Shown: positions 18,307 through 26,422 of the stretch, piece by piece
How the letters are laid out: each line of letters starts with the position of its first letter
Position numbering within the stretch: position 1 is the stretch's first letter
Translations under genes and position numbers: made by a program
The notes under the pieces: model-generated
What the model saw: only the letters and a program-made list of their open reading frames with translations
What the model was told of the DNA's origin: nothing
Database searches by the model: none
DNA from: an uncultured Chromatiaceae bacterium
Lineage (GTDB): Bacteria > Pseudomonadota > Gammaproteobacteria > Enterobacterales > Alteromonadaceae
DNA: 55,973 bases
NCBI GenBank assembly: GCA_946482325.1
Contig: CAMLRA010000009.1
Location: forward strand, 1-55,973
Direction of reading: 5' to 3'

Positions 18307-19635
18307 TTATAACGCGGCTTTGAGTTCTTTGGCGGTGGCGTGACCTTTGGCAATGGCGGCATCCAGCAGTTTTTCACCTTCTGCTTTTTTGCCATCCAGG
18401 ATCAAGCGGGTGCCGGCCCAGGATTGTACCACCGGGTCTTGTTGTTCCAGCAGATACATTTCCCATTCTGTACGTAACGATGCCAATGCGCGCTGCGCAT
18501 CAATGTTGCCATTACGAGCTGCTTGCTCCAGCCAATACTCATCAGTGTAAGTTTCCGGGATACGTTGTGCGGTCAACAAACGTTGCTCCTTTTTGTCATA
18601 GGCCTGGAGCCGGTAAAAGCCTGCCGGGACATCAGCTTTGGTGATCTGCCGATTTAACAATGCTGAATTAATTTTTTGCAAACGTTCAGCTTCGTTGTCA
18701 TGTACTGCTGTCACTACACCTTTGTCATTTAAAGTGACAAAAGCATTTAAGTCATAGTTGGCTGGCATTAATAAGTCTTTTGTAACCACTTTTGCCTTTG
18801 CGACAAAACTCTTATCTATAGGACCGAGTGCAGGCGGCAGAGACTTGTCAACAAACTGGCTGAAGTCACTATTGGTGCGGGCTAATTGCAATATGTTGGC
18901 GACCGCATTCTGATGTATTGGCGAGCCTGATGCTGAGAACTGCCAAAGTTTATGTTCATCGAAAATAACCTGGACTTTTTTGTAGTCAACTTCACCAAGG
19001 CTGAAGCTCAGCATAACCCGACCGATGGTTTTGTGTGCGCTTGGGGCGTATTTCCAGCGTTTTAAAGCGCGGATCGCATCGCGCTCAAACACTCCCTGTG
19101 GGTAAGAGTTAAGCACGTCAACGGCATCGACATCACCCTGTTCATTGATCAGCAAACGCATTGTGACGGAGCCAAACATGCCTTTTTGCGCCGCCTTTTT
19201 CGGGTATTCAGGTGGGGAACGGTGTATGGCGTCGCGCTGATGATCGAGTGCGGCCCTGGCGACACCTGCACCACGCGGTTTAATTTGAATTTGCTGTTCT
19301 AGCTGCGCTAAAAAGTCAGCGGCTTGCTGTTGCTGGGGTGCAGATAAAGTTGGTCGGATTTTATCAGCCAATGTTTTGGCCGTTGGATGCTGGTGTGCTG
19401 CCGCGAAATCAAAGTAGCCCTGCGCTTTTACCAAATCACGTACTTGTCCTTCCGCGTTGTAAGCCATAGCTCCTAAATTAAAGGCTGCTTGCTCATTTGC
19501 TAGCGGTAGTAATGCTGCAAACTCTTGCTTGGCTTTGGGATAGTCTTGCTTTTCATATGCTTGCAGTGCAGTTAACAGGTCGGCTTGGGTTGCAAATGCG
19601 CTGAAAAGCAGCGCCAGCAGGGGCAGTTTACGCAT
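18307..19635 (-). CDS. Periplasmic protein with TonB C-terminal domain and Sel1/TPR-like ends
   Basis: 442 aa with a cleavable-looking signal peptide (about residues 1-18, ends ATQA). Residues about 20-110 look like Sel1/TPR helices (AFNLGAMAYNAEGQV). Residues about 140-220 form a TonB-C domain (SPPEYPKKAAQKGMFGSVTMRLLINEQGDVDAVDVLNSYPQGVFERDAIRALKRWKYAPS by family pattern). A second Sel1-like segment is near the C-terminus (GNIDAQRALASL, AIAKGHATAKEL). Unlike true TonB it has a signal peptide and no long proline-rich linker, so it is probably soluble. No ExbB/ExbD lies near. Role unknown. Confidence 0.75.
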   Translation of the reverse strand: MRKLPLLALLFSAFATQADLLTALQAYEKQDYPKAKQEFAALLPLANEQAAFNLGAMAYNAEGQVRDLVKAQGYFDFAAAHQHPTAKTLADKIRPTLSAPQQQQAADFLAQLEQQIQIKPRGAGVARAALDHQRDAIHRSPPEYPKKAAQKGMFGSVTMRLLINEQGDVDAVDVLNSYPQGVFERDAIRALKRWKYAPSAHKTIGRVMLSFSLGEVDYKKVQVIFDEHKLWQFSASGSPIHQNAVANILQLARTNSDFSQFVDKSLPPALGPIDKSFVAKAKVVTKDLLMPANYDLNAFVTLNDKGVVTAVHDNEAERLQKINSALLNRQITKADVPAGFYRLQAYDKKEQRLLTAQRIPETYTDEYWLEQAARNGNIDAQRALASLRTEWEMYLLEQQDPVVQSWAGTRLILDGKKAEGEKLLDAAIAKGHATAKELKAAL

Positions 19636-19668
19636 CGAAAGTTCCTTTTCGGGGGAAAATAGCAGTTT

Positions 19669-19698
19669 ATTCTAGTTATTGTTACATGATTAGTGCAA
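19669..19698 (-). promoter_or_regulatory. Candidate sigma-70 promoter for the TonB-C domain gene
   Basis: Minus strand: -35 TTGCAC (19693-19698), 18-nt spacer, -10 TAGAAT (19669-19674). It lies 34 nt upstream of the ATG, and AAAGGA precedes that start codon. By eye only. Confidence 0.45.
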
Positions 19699-20051
19699 AC
19701 AATTCATGTTTTGCTTGCGATATTCCCGCTTTTGGCTGATTGACACTGCAGCAGTCATTGCCGCATATTAAAAATCCCTTGATGCAAAATTGTGCAGAGT
19801 ACCGTGATGCCGCAAAACCCAAACTGCTGGTTGTTGCTGTCACAACAGGTTGATAAACCTGCCAATCTGCACGCCTGTGCCACTGATTACCACTTGTCTG
19901 AGTGGTTCGACCTATAAGTTTTCCCTCCACGCTGTAACCCGGAATTCCGGCATCCCGCTGACTTGCGCCAGTGAGACGCCTGAAGCTGTCGGCCTGTCCG
20001 GCCGCGCACTGTTTGACCTTTAAACACAACAACAAAAACAGGAAAGCAACA
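19699..20051. other. Intergenic region between divergent genes, long leader
   Basis: About 350 bp between the minus-strand promoter and the cyanophycinase-like gene. I see no gene that I would support: the open frame on the minus strand here runs into the next gene on the opposite strand and has no family resemblance. It may contain a long 5' leader for the downstream gene (AGGAAAGCAACA precedes the ATG). Confidence 0.5.
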
Positions 20052-21452
20052 ATGAGAGCATCGTTCAAAACGGTCGCGCTGGCGACTTTGTTATTGGCGG
20101 GCAGCCCTGCGCTGGCCGCTTGTCTGCAACAGGAAACTGAAAGCAATAACACTGAGGCGAAAGCCAATGCTGATCTTTGCAGTGGTCAGGTGCTAAACGG
20201 CACAATCGGCAGCAGTTCCGATGTTGACTGGTTCAGCTTTGACACCGTTAGCAGCGGTGATATCAGTGTCAGTCTCAGTCATGGCAGCAGTGCCGACTTT
20301 GATTTTTATCTGTATCGCAGCAGTGGCAGTTACATCTTATCTGGCCAGAGCAGCAGCAGACCGGAAACCGGCACTTACCGCGCCGCGAGCGCCGGTAAGC
20401 ATTTTATTAAGGTCGCGCGCTACAGCGGCACAGGCAGTTATGGCCTGACGGTGACTTTTAACGGCAGCGCTTCAGGTGGCGGCGGGACGACACCCCCAGC
20501 GAGCTGTAGCTATGGTGTCCGGCCGGCCAAGCCCAGCAATCAGACCAGTTTTTTAGTCGGCGGCAGTGCTGATGTTTGCCCGGTATTGACTGCAGGACAG
20601 GGCGCTTTATTACTGATGGGCGGTGGTACAGATGTAGATGCAGCCTTTAGTAACCGGGTCGGACCTCAGATTAAAGGTGGGAACATCGTGGTGCTTCGCG
20701 CGACAGGTACCGATGCCTACAATACATATCTGCAAGGTTTAACCAGTGCCGCTTCGGTCGAAACCTTGTTGGTTGATACTGTGGCCAAAGCCAATTCGGC
20801 TTATGTGGAATGGGCGATTAAATCCGCCGAAGCAGTGTTTATCGCCGGCGGTGATCAGTCGGCTTATCTGAATGCCTGGCAAGGTACCTTAGTTCAGACC
20901 GCAATCAAGCATGTTTATGACAAAGGCGGTGTAGTGGGCGGCACCTCCGCCGGTGACCATGTGCTGAGTCAGCATGTTTACGACCCGGATGGCGTTAGTG
21001 GTGCCGTCAGTAGCGAAGTGGTGACGGATTATTGCCATAGCACCATCAATATCAGCAGTAATTTCCTCAGCTTCCCGCAGCTGGCCAATACGCTGAATGA
21101 CACGCACTTCCGTCAGCGTGACCGCATGGGCCGTTCGGCCGTATTTCAGGCCAAACTGGGCAGTACAGGCCGCGTGATTGCGGTTTCGGAGGCGACGTCG
21201 TTGTTTGTCACCGCCGACGGCCAGGGCATTGTCGATGGCACCAATGAAGTCTACGTGCTGCGTGCTGATGCCCAGACGCAATACACCCAAACCACCTGTG
21301 GTCAGCCGGTCGTGATCAAAGATTTACTGCGCTTTAAACTGTTGCCGGGCGAAAGTTACAACCTGCTCAGCAACAGCACGACCGTGACACCAATCCGGAT
21401 CAGTATCGACGGTCGGAATACGGCGTTTTATACGCCGGTAAGCCCTTACTAA
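20052..21452 (+). CDS. Secreted cyanophycinase-like serine peptidase (S51) with PPC domain
   Basis: 466 aa from the ATG at 20052 (AGGAAAG upstream). Signal peptide about residues 1-22 (ends ALAA). Residues about 25-140 form a bacterial pre-peptidase C-terminal (PPC) beta domain (ETESNNTEAKAN, DVDWFSFDT, DFDFYLYRSSGSY). A Gly/Pro linker leads to a peptidase S51 domain (about 170-466). Its nucleophile is in GGTSAGDHVLSQ, preceded by AVFIAGGDQSAYLNAW. Cyanophycinases cut the Asp-Arg polymer cyanophycin to dipeptides. Secreted forms are known in scavenging bacteria. No cyanophycin synthetase is in the window. Confidence 0.85.
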   Translation: MRASFKTVALATLLLAGSPALAACLQQETESNNTEAKANADLCSGQVLNGTIGSSSDVDWFSFDTVSSGDISVSLSHGSSADFDFYLYRSSGSYILSGQSSSRPETGTYRAASAGKHFIKVARYSGTGSYGLTVTFNGSASGGGGTTPPASCSYGVRPAKPSNQTSFLVGGSADVCPVLTAGQGALLLMGGGTDVDAAFSNRVGPQIKGGNIVVLRATGTDAYNTYLQGLTSAASVETLLVDTVAKANSAYVEWAIKSAEAVFIAGGDQSAYLNAWQGTLVQTAIKHVYDKGGVVGGTSAGDHVLSQHVYDPDGVSGAVSSEVVTDYCHSTINISSNFLSFPQLANTLNDTHFRQRDRMGRSAVFQAKLGSTGRVIAVSEATSLFVTADGQGIVDGTNEVYVLRADAQTQYTQTTCGQPVVIKDLLRFKLLPGESYNLLSNSTTVTPIRISIDGRNTAFYTPVSPY

Positions 21453-22684
21453 GCCGTCTCAGTGGCCGGTTGCGGCGCATTTGGTGTGCGTTGCAACCTG
21501 GCTGCGGGCGCGCCTCCGGCCAGCCAGTTCAATAGCGGCACGCGGCGAATGATTTCATAGCCGACACCACAACCAAGCACGGTGAGGCACACCAACAGCA
21601 GCGCTTCAACACCATCATGCAGCTGCAATGGCTGCAGTGCGACGGCAAATACAACGGTCAGGGTTTGATGCAGCACATACCAGGGCAGAATAGCCGCTGA
21701 GGCATAACGACGGATCTTGCCGGTTGGGTCAAAAGCGGGTTGTTGTAAATATACGGCAGCAAAGGCCAGCACAGCGCCAAGCCAGGCCCAGTGATTCAGC
21801 ACTGATACCAGGCTATACAGCAGCTGCAGCACAATAGCCTCGTCATCAAGGCCATCAAACACGTCGTGATTGTCCAGCACCACCAGCGCGTAACCCACTA
21901 ATGCCGTCGCTAACAGGCCATAGCGCCAGCGTGGTAACAGCACCCACCAGTGTTTTTGCAGCACCAGCAGATAACCGGCGACAAACACCAGGCCATATTT
22001 GGCATGGTTATACCAATCGTCGAGCAGCGCATGAGTGGTGGGAAAAGCTTCGCGTAAGCTCAGCACCGCCCACAGATGCAAGGCTACCAACACTGTACCA
22101 AACAGCCACAGTGGCAGCCTGGTGGTCAAAGTTGCCAGCCGTTGCAGCAGGCTATGCAGCGGTAATAACAGCAGCGAATAACAGAATAAATACGGCAGAA
22201 ACCACAGATGGTTCCAGGTCAATAAACCAATAGGGCTATGGTGTTCGCGCAATAAATCCGTGTTGGGGTTGATATATTGCCACCAGAACTGCAGGTAACC
22301 GGGTTCGATCAGTTGCTGGCTCAGCGCCTCGAAGTACACTTGCGGCACTACCACGACAAACATGCCAAACAGCAGCGGTATTAACAACCGGCCACAGCGC
22401 AGACGCAACAGCGTCAGGCCGCTGAATTTAGGGCGCACTATCGCCAGCGCCATGCCACCGAGTAAAAACAACAAGGACATGCGCCATGGGTTAGTCAGTT
22501 TCATTAAATCTTGCAGCCACTCATAGGTCTGGCTGTTTTTCACATGCCAGCCCCAGTCGGCGACGTAATACATACAGCAGTGGTACAGAATAAGCAGCGC
22601 AAAAGCGCCAATGCGTAGCCAGTCCAGATCGGCTCGACGTTGATTCATCAGTTGTGTCATGCTGAAATCCAATGGGTTGGTCAA
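21449..22684 (-). CDS. Acyltransferase family 3 membrane protein (OpgC-like)
   Basis: 411 aa with about ten hydrophobic helices. The N-terminal block RRADLDWLRIGAFALLILYHCCMYYV holds the conserved His and Arg region of acyltransferase family 3, which O-acylates glycans, lipids or antibiotics. RMSLLFLLGGMALAI and LWFLPYLF are further landmarks. It is convergent with and overlaps the cyanophycinase-like gene by 4 nt. The divergent LytTR gene upstream is a frequent kind of partner, so it may control this enzyme. Substrate unknown. Confidence 0.85.
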   Translation of the reverse strand: MTNPLDFSMTQLMNQRRADLDWLRIGAFALLILYHCCMYYVADWGWHVKNSQTYEWLQDLMKLTNPWRMSLLFLLGGMALAIVRPKFSGLTLLRLRCGRLLIPLLFGMFVVVVPQVYFEALSQQLIEPGYLQFWWQYINPNTDLLREHHSPIGLLTWNHLWFLPYLFCYSLLLLPLHSLLQRLATLTTRLPLWLFGTVLVALHLWAVLSLREAFPTTHALLDDWYNHAKYGLVFVAGYLLVLQKHWWVLLPRWRYGLLATALVGYALVVLDNHDVFDGLDDEAIVLQLLYSLVSVLNHWAWLGAVLAFAAVYLQQPAFDPTGKIRRYASAAILPWYVLHQTLTVVFAVALQPLQLHDGVEALLLVCLTVLGCGVGYEIIRRVPLLNWLAGGAPAARLQRTPNAPQPATETA

Positions 22685-22766
22685 TGGTCAGCGTTATTGC
22701 AGCTGAACGGGCGTGCAGACACCACCGGGCAATAGGTTTGTGGTGGAATTCAGGGATAACAGGTGG

Positions 22767-23726
22767 ATGACTGTGACGAAAACAGGTGAAGTGACGGCTA
22801 TCGCTAAGCGCCGTGACCGGCAGTGGTGGATAAACACCATTAGCCAGCGGCCGTTTTTATACGCCTGGTGTGGTTATGCGTTATTTTTACTGTTGAATAA
22901 TAGTATCAACGCCAACACCGTTTGGCTGGAACATAGCCGAAACCCGCTGAATTCGCTGGATTGGTGGGAACCCTGGTTGTGGGAAATGAGCAGTGCAATC
23001 AGTACTTTGCTGCTAGTACCGCTACTGTTTTTCAGTTTCGACCGTCAGCCACTGCGCTTTAGCCAGCCTCTGCAGCAATGTCTTTGGCATTTTGTGGTGT
23101 CTTTGTTGTTTTGTCTGGCGCATGTGACGTTGATGGTGGCGCAGCGTGAGCTGGTCTATGGCTGGTTGGGACAGTCCTATGATTTTGGCCCGCTGGCGCG
23201 GGAGCTTTGGTATGAATACCGCAAGGATGTTTGGGGTTATCTGAATCTGCTGGTGACCTATCAACTTGTCACTATGGTATGGCGGCGGGTGCGTGGTGAG
23301 GCGTCAATGCTGGCCGTCGCTGAAACTGAACCCACGGCATCAGTACCAACGGCGCCCGCTGCAACCCGGTTGGAATTTCCCACCAGCCCACCATTGCAGC
23401 ATCTGCTGGTGAAAAAGCTCGATAAAGAATTTTTGTTGGCTGTCAGCAGCATCGAATATCTGGAAGCCTGCGGCAATTACGTGAACCTGCATAGCCGCGG
23501 CCGGATTTATCCGCTGCGCAGCACGCTCAGCCAGTTAATTGAGCAGCTGGGTCAGCAGGGTTTTAGCCGGGTGCATCGCAGTTTTGCCGTTAATCACGTT
23601 TTTGTCGCTGAACTGAGTTATGAACCCAGTGGCGACGGCGATATTCGCTTAAGCAGCGGCGTCACAGTGCCATTATCACGCCGCTATAAAGATGAGTTCC
23701 GTGCCGCACTATTGCCCGGGCGTTAA
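22767..23726 (+). CDS. Membrane-anchored LytTR-family transcription regulator
   Basis: 319 aa from the ATG at 22767. A GTG at 22773 fits the AGGTGG box better and a GTG at 22713 would add 18 residues, so the start is uncertain. The N-terminal half has about four transmembrane helices (for example FLYAWCGYALFLLLNNS and LLLVPLLFFSF). A Pro/Thr/Ala linker leads to a C-terminal LytTR DNA-binding domain (about the last 100 residues: KLDKEFLLAVSSIEYLEACGNYVNLH, HRSFAVN, SRRYKDEF). Signal perception by the membrane part is likely. Divergent from the acyltransferase gene, 82 bp apart. Confidence 0.85.
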   Translation: MTVTKTGEVTAIAKRRDRQWWINTISQRPFLYAWCGYALFLLLNNSINANTVWLEHSRNPLNSLDWWEPWLWEMSSAISTLLLVPLLFFSFDRQPLRFSQPLQQCLWHFVVSLLFCLAHVTLMVAQRELVYGWLGQSYDFGPLARELWYEYRKDVWGYLNLLVTYQLVTMVWRRVRGEASMLAVAETEPTASVPTAPAATRLEFPTSPPLQHLLVKKLDKEFLLAVSSIEYLEACGNYVNLHSRGRIYPLRSTLSQLIEQLGQQGFSRVHRSFAVNHVFVAELSYEPSGDGDIRLSSGVTVPLSRRYKDEFRAALLPGR

Positions 23727-23730
23727 GGCT

Positions 23731-23757
23731 GCAGGCGGTTCAACAGACAGCGCCTGC
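23731..23757. terminator. Hairpin between convergent genes
   Basis: GCAGGCG (23731-23737) pairs with CGCCTGC (23751-23757) across a 13-nt loop between the converging LytTR and thioesterase genes. There is no U-tract, so it is only a possible bidirectional terminator. Confidence 0.3.
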
Positions 23758-23768
23758 CTGGCTGAGCT

Positions 23769-24176
23769 TCAGTCGGTTAAATGTTTACTGAGACGGGTCA
23801 GCAATTCACCTTCAATGGCCACGGCTTTGCCAGTGCGCTGATCGAGACAAACAAAAGTGATGTCGGCGTCGGCGACCACAGTGTCTGTGCCGGCAACAGT
23901 GACCACCTGATGGATCACTGCGCTTTTGCCGCCGATTTTCGAAAACTGCGTGGCAATTTGTAAGGTTTGGCCGTTAGTGGCGGCATTGCGGTAATTAATA
24001 TTGATATTCACGATAACCCAGGCCAGGCGTTGGCTGGTGAAATACTCCACATCGCCGCAATCTTCCAGATAAGCCCAGCGCGCTTCCTCCAGAAACTCCA
24101 GATAACGCGCATTGTTAACGTGCTGATAAATATCTAAATGATAACCGCGGACTTTAATTTGTGTCAGATGGGGCAT
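23769..24176 (-). CDS. Hotdog-fold acyl-CoA thioesterase (YbgC/FadM type)
   Basis: 135 aa from the ATG at 24176. The open frame continues further upstream but without family similarity and into the next gene. The 4HBT signature is seen in RGYHLDIYQHVNNARYLEFLEEARW: the Asp followed by HVNNARY is the catalytic motif. The rest (VIVNININYRNAATNGQTLQIATQ, GKSAVIHQVV) fits. E. coli FadM hydrolyses long-chain acyl-CoA in beta-oxidation. It lies 61 nt after the large TPR-like gene and may close that operon. Confidence 0.88.
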   Translation of the reverse strand: MPHLTQIKVRGYHLDIYQHVNNARYLEFLEEARWAYLEDCGDVEYFTSQRLAWVIVNININYRNAATNGQTLQIATQFSKIGGKSAVIHQVVTVAGTDTVVADADITFVCLDQRTGKAVAIEGELLTRLSKHLTD

Positions 24177-24237
24177 GACTTGCTCTCTGGTTGGACCTGT
24201 TTCAGCGCATTGTGCAGAAAAAGCGGACAGGCGGCAA

Positions 24238-26412
24238 TCAATTTGACCGCAGCCGTCGTGCAGCGCGCCGTCGCAACGCCCACCAGCCGGTACCTGCCAG
24301 CAACAACACTGCCGTTCCACCCAAGGCCATCTCACGCTGGCGCGGCAGGCTGGCTTTAAAGTTTGCCTGCAGCCGGTTGGCCGCACTGACTGCCTCTGGC
24401 TGCGGGCAACGGATACCAAAATCAGCGCCCCAGGGGACATAAGCGCCGTGTTTGAGATACTGCCGGTAATACTGCTGCGCCACTTCCGGATCGCGGTGAA
24501 TCAGCCAGGTCGTCGCCGCACATAAACTGGCGGCATAAGCCTGGCTGTTCTGCGGCCAGAGTTCAGCACTTTGCGCGGCGAGATCTGCCGCGACATAACG
24601 ATAATGAAACCTTTTATCCGGTTCGGGTGCGGTTAGGGTCAGCCGCTGTTGCTCTGCCGCCGGGATTGGCCACAATGGCGGCGTGTCGGTTTGATAAAAC
24701 TCAAACTGGCCGTAAAACACCTGATAATCCGGTGCTAATTCGTAGCCAAGCAATTCGAGGCCATGCCGGCGGGTCAAGGTTGCCAGCTGAAACAGTGCGT
24801 CAGCGCGCCCGAGCTGGCCGAAATCCAGTTGCAGATAATGACCGAGACGTTCCAGCTGCTGTTGCAATGCGTTGGCGCTGCTGCTTTGTTGCAGTTGCTG
24901 ATATTGCTGCGCCAGCTGTTGTAGTTTTGGCTCGACAAAATAGCGGAGCGCCATGTCGGTCTGGCCTTCACGCAGCAGACGACGCGCCAGAAGTTGCCGG
25001 AGTAACGTATTCGGTTCGGTATCGCCGAACCAGGACCACTGGCTGTCGGCTTTGGGTTGTCCTTGCGGCACTTCCGTATCAACAAACTGCTGAAGTTCGG
25101 CAGTGGTCAGCACGCGTTCGGCGATATAAGCGGTGTCCTGCCAGAATTCGCTGCCGGCCTGATACAACAGCCGCATCGCCTGCAGATATTCACCACGTTG
25201 CAGCGCTAACACGCCGGCTTCGGCTTCAACGCGGCATTGGGTCTGTAGTTGTTTGCGGCTGATTTGACTGCTAAAAGCTTCGTCATATTGATATTCAGGC
25301 GCTTTGGCCGGCGCCGGCAAGGTGGTTGGGAAGGCCTTGCTGGCCTTGGCATACGCCGCGGCGGCTGCGGTCAAATCGTTACTATGCAGCGCCAGTTTGG
25401 CGCTGAGCCACCATTTCAGCGGGCTGTCGGCGGCTTGTTTCAGCAAAATTGCCGCGTTGTCGTATTGGCCTTGCTGATAACTGACCGCCGCCAGCTCCAG
25501 CGCATTGGCCAGCCGAATGTCCGGGCTCTGTTGCAGCAGCTGCAGTAACCGGGTCAGCTGCTGCGGTGCACTGTATTGCAGCCCGGATAACTGAGTCAGC
25601 AGATAAATGCTCAGCAAGCGGCTGACTGCGGGCTGGGCCAGCAGTGGCGTCAGTTCGGTGTCCGGCATCGCCAGCAGCTGGCGGCTCAGTTGCAGCAAAG
25701 ACGCATAGCCAGAGGCATCATAGTGCGCCTGAGTCGCATACAAACCAATGGCTTGCTGCCACTGCTGCTGCGCCAATACCAGCCGGGCTTCTTCGCCGAG
25801 GCTGGCGATGGCCAGTTGCAGCGGATCGGCGAGGCCCTGGCTGACTTCCGCACGCAACTGTTGCCAGAGTTGGATGGCCTGCTCTGGCGCCGTTTCAGCC
25901 TGCAGCCTGGCCAGGCTATAGAGCGCCCAGCTGCGGCGTTGTTGTTGTGCGGCGGCCGGTAAGGTCAACACTTGCTGGAAAAGCGCTGCGGCCGCTTTCG
26001 GATCTTTGGAGAAGAGCACTGCGCCAGCAGTGTAGAAACGCAGTTCGTCGCTCAGATCTTTGCCTGCCTGCAGTGCCGCAGCGGCATCGGTTTGCTGGCG
26101 CATGGTGGCGACCAACTTCGCCTGTTCGGCCGGCAATAATTGTTGTTCGGCCTGTTCAGTGGCGCTGACCTGCCGGTCCGCCTGATAGTCATATTGGCTT
26201 TGGAAGGTTTTTACTGGTTGAGGCCAGGATGCTGGCAGGCTGGCGAGCTGTGTCACCAGCACGGCGAATTCTGGTTCTGGCAGGTTTTGCAGGTGCGTGC
26301 CACGCTCGGATAACAGCTGCAACGGGAAGTCTGGTCCGCAGCTATATACAGGGGCACTGTTGAGGCTAAGCAGCACCACAGAGGCCAACGCTGAAACACG
26401 AATATGCGTCAT
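24238..26412 (-). CDS. Large periplasmic alpha-solenoid (TPR-like) protein
   Basis: 724 aa. Signal peptide about residues 1-24 (ends VYS), followed at once by CGPDFPLQLLSERG. This cysteine is not in a good lipobox. Residues about 60-650 are almost all Ala/Leu/Gln-rich helices typical of TPR or solenoid folds (for example RRSWALYSLARLQAETAPEQAI). The C-terminus has one transmembrane helix (GGTAVLLLAGTGWWALRRR) with a basic tail, so the protein is probably anchored in the inner membrane and faces the periplasm. No named function recognised. It follows the DUF3142 gene by 10 nt, which implies a shared job. Confidence 0.7.
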   Translation of the reverse strand: MTHIRVSALASVVLLSLNSAPVYSCGPDFPLQLLSERGTHLQNLPEPEFAVLVTQLASLPASWPQPVKTFQSQYDYQADRQVSATEQAEQQLLPAEQAKLVATMRQQTDAAAALQAGKDLSDELRFYTAGAVLFSKDPKAAAALFQQVLTLPAAAQQQRRSWALYSLARLQAETAPEQAIQLWQQLRAEVSQGLADPLQLAIASLGEEARLVLAQQQWQQAIGLYATQAHYDASGYASLLQLSRQLLAMPDTELTPLLAQPAVSRLLSIYLLTQLSGLQYSAPQQLTRLLQLLQQSPDIRLANALELAAVSYQQGQYDNAAILLKQAADSPLKWWLSAKLALHSNDLTAAAAAYAKASKAFPTTLPAPAKAPEYQYDEAFSSQISRKQLQTQCRVEAEAGVLALQRGEYLQAMRLLYQAGSEFWQDTAYIAERVLTTAELQQFVDTEVPQGQPKADSQWSWFGDTEPNTLLRQLLARRLLREGQTDMALRYFVEPKLQQLAQQYQQLQQSSSANALQQQLERLGHYLQLDFGQLGRADALFQLATLTRRHGLELLGYELAPDYQVFYGQFEFYQTDTPPLWPIPAAEQQRLTLTAPEPDKRFHYRYVAADLAAQSAELWPQNSQAYAASLCAATTWLIHRDPEVAQQYYRQYLKHGAYVPWGADFGIRCPQPEAVSAANRLQANFKASLPRQREMALGGTAVLLLAGTGWWALRRRAARRLRSN

Positions 26413-26422
26413 ATAAATCCTT

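Noticed and set aside
19682..20167. 161-aa minus-strand frame in the gap before the cyanophycinase-like gene
   Set aside because: It covers the start and signal peptide of the real plus-strand gene, has no recognisable domain and looks like a chance frame.
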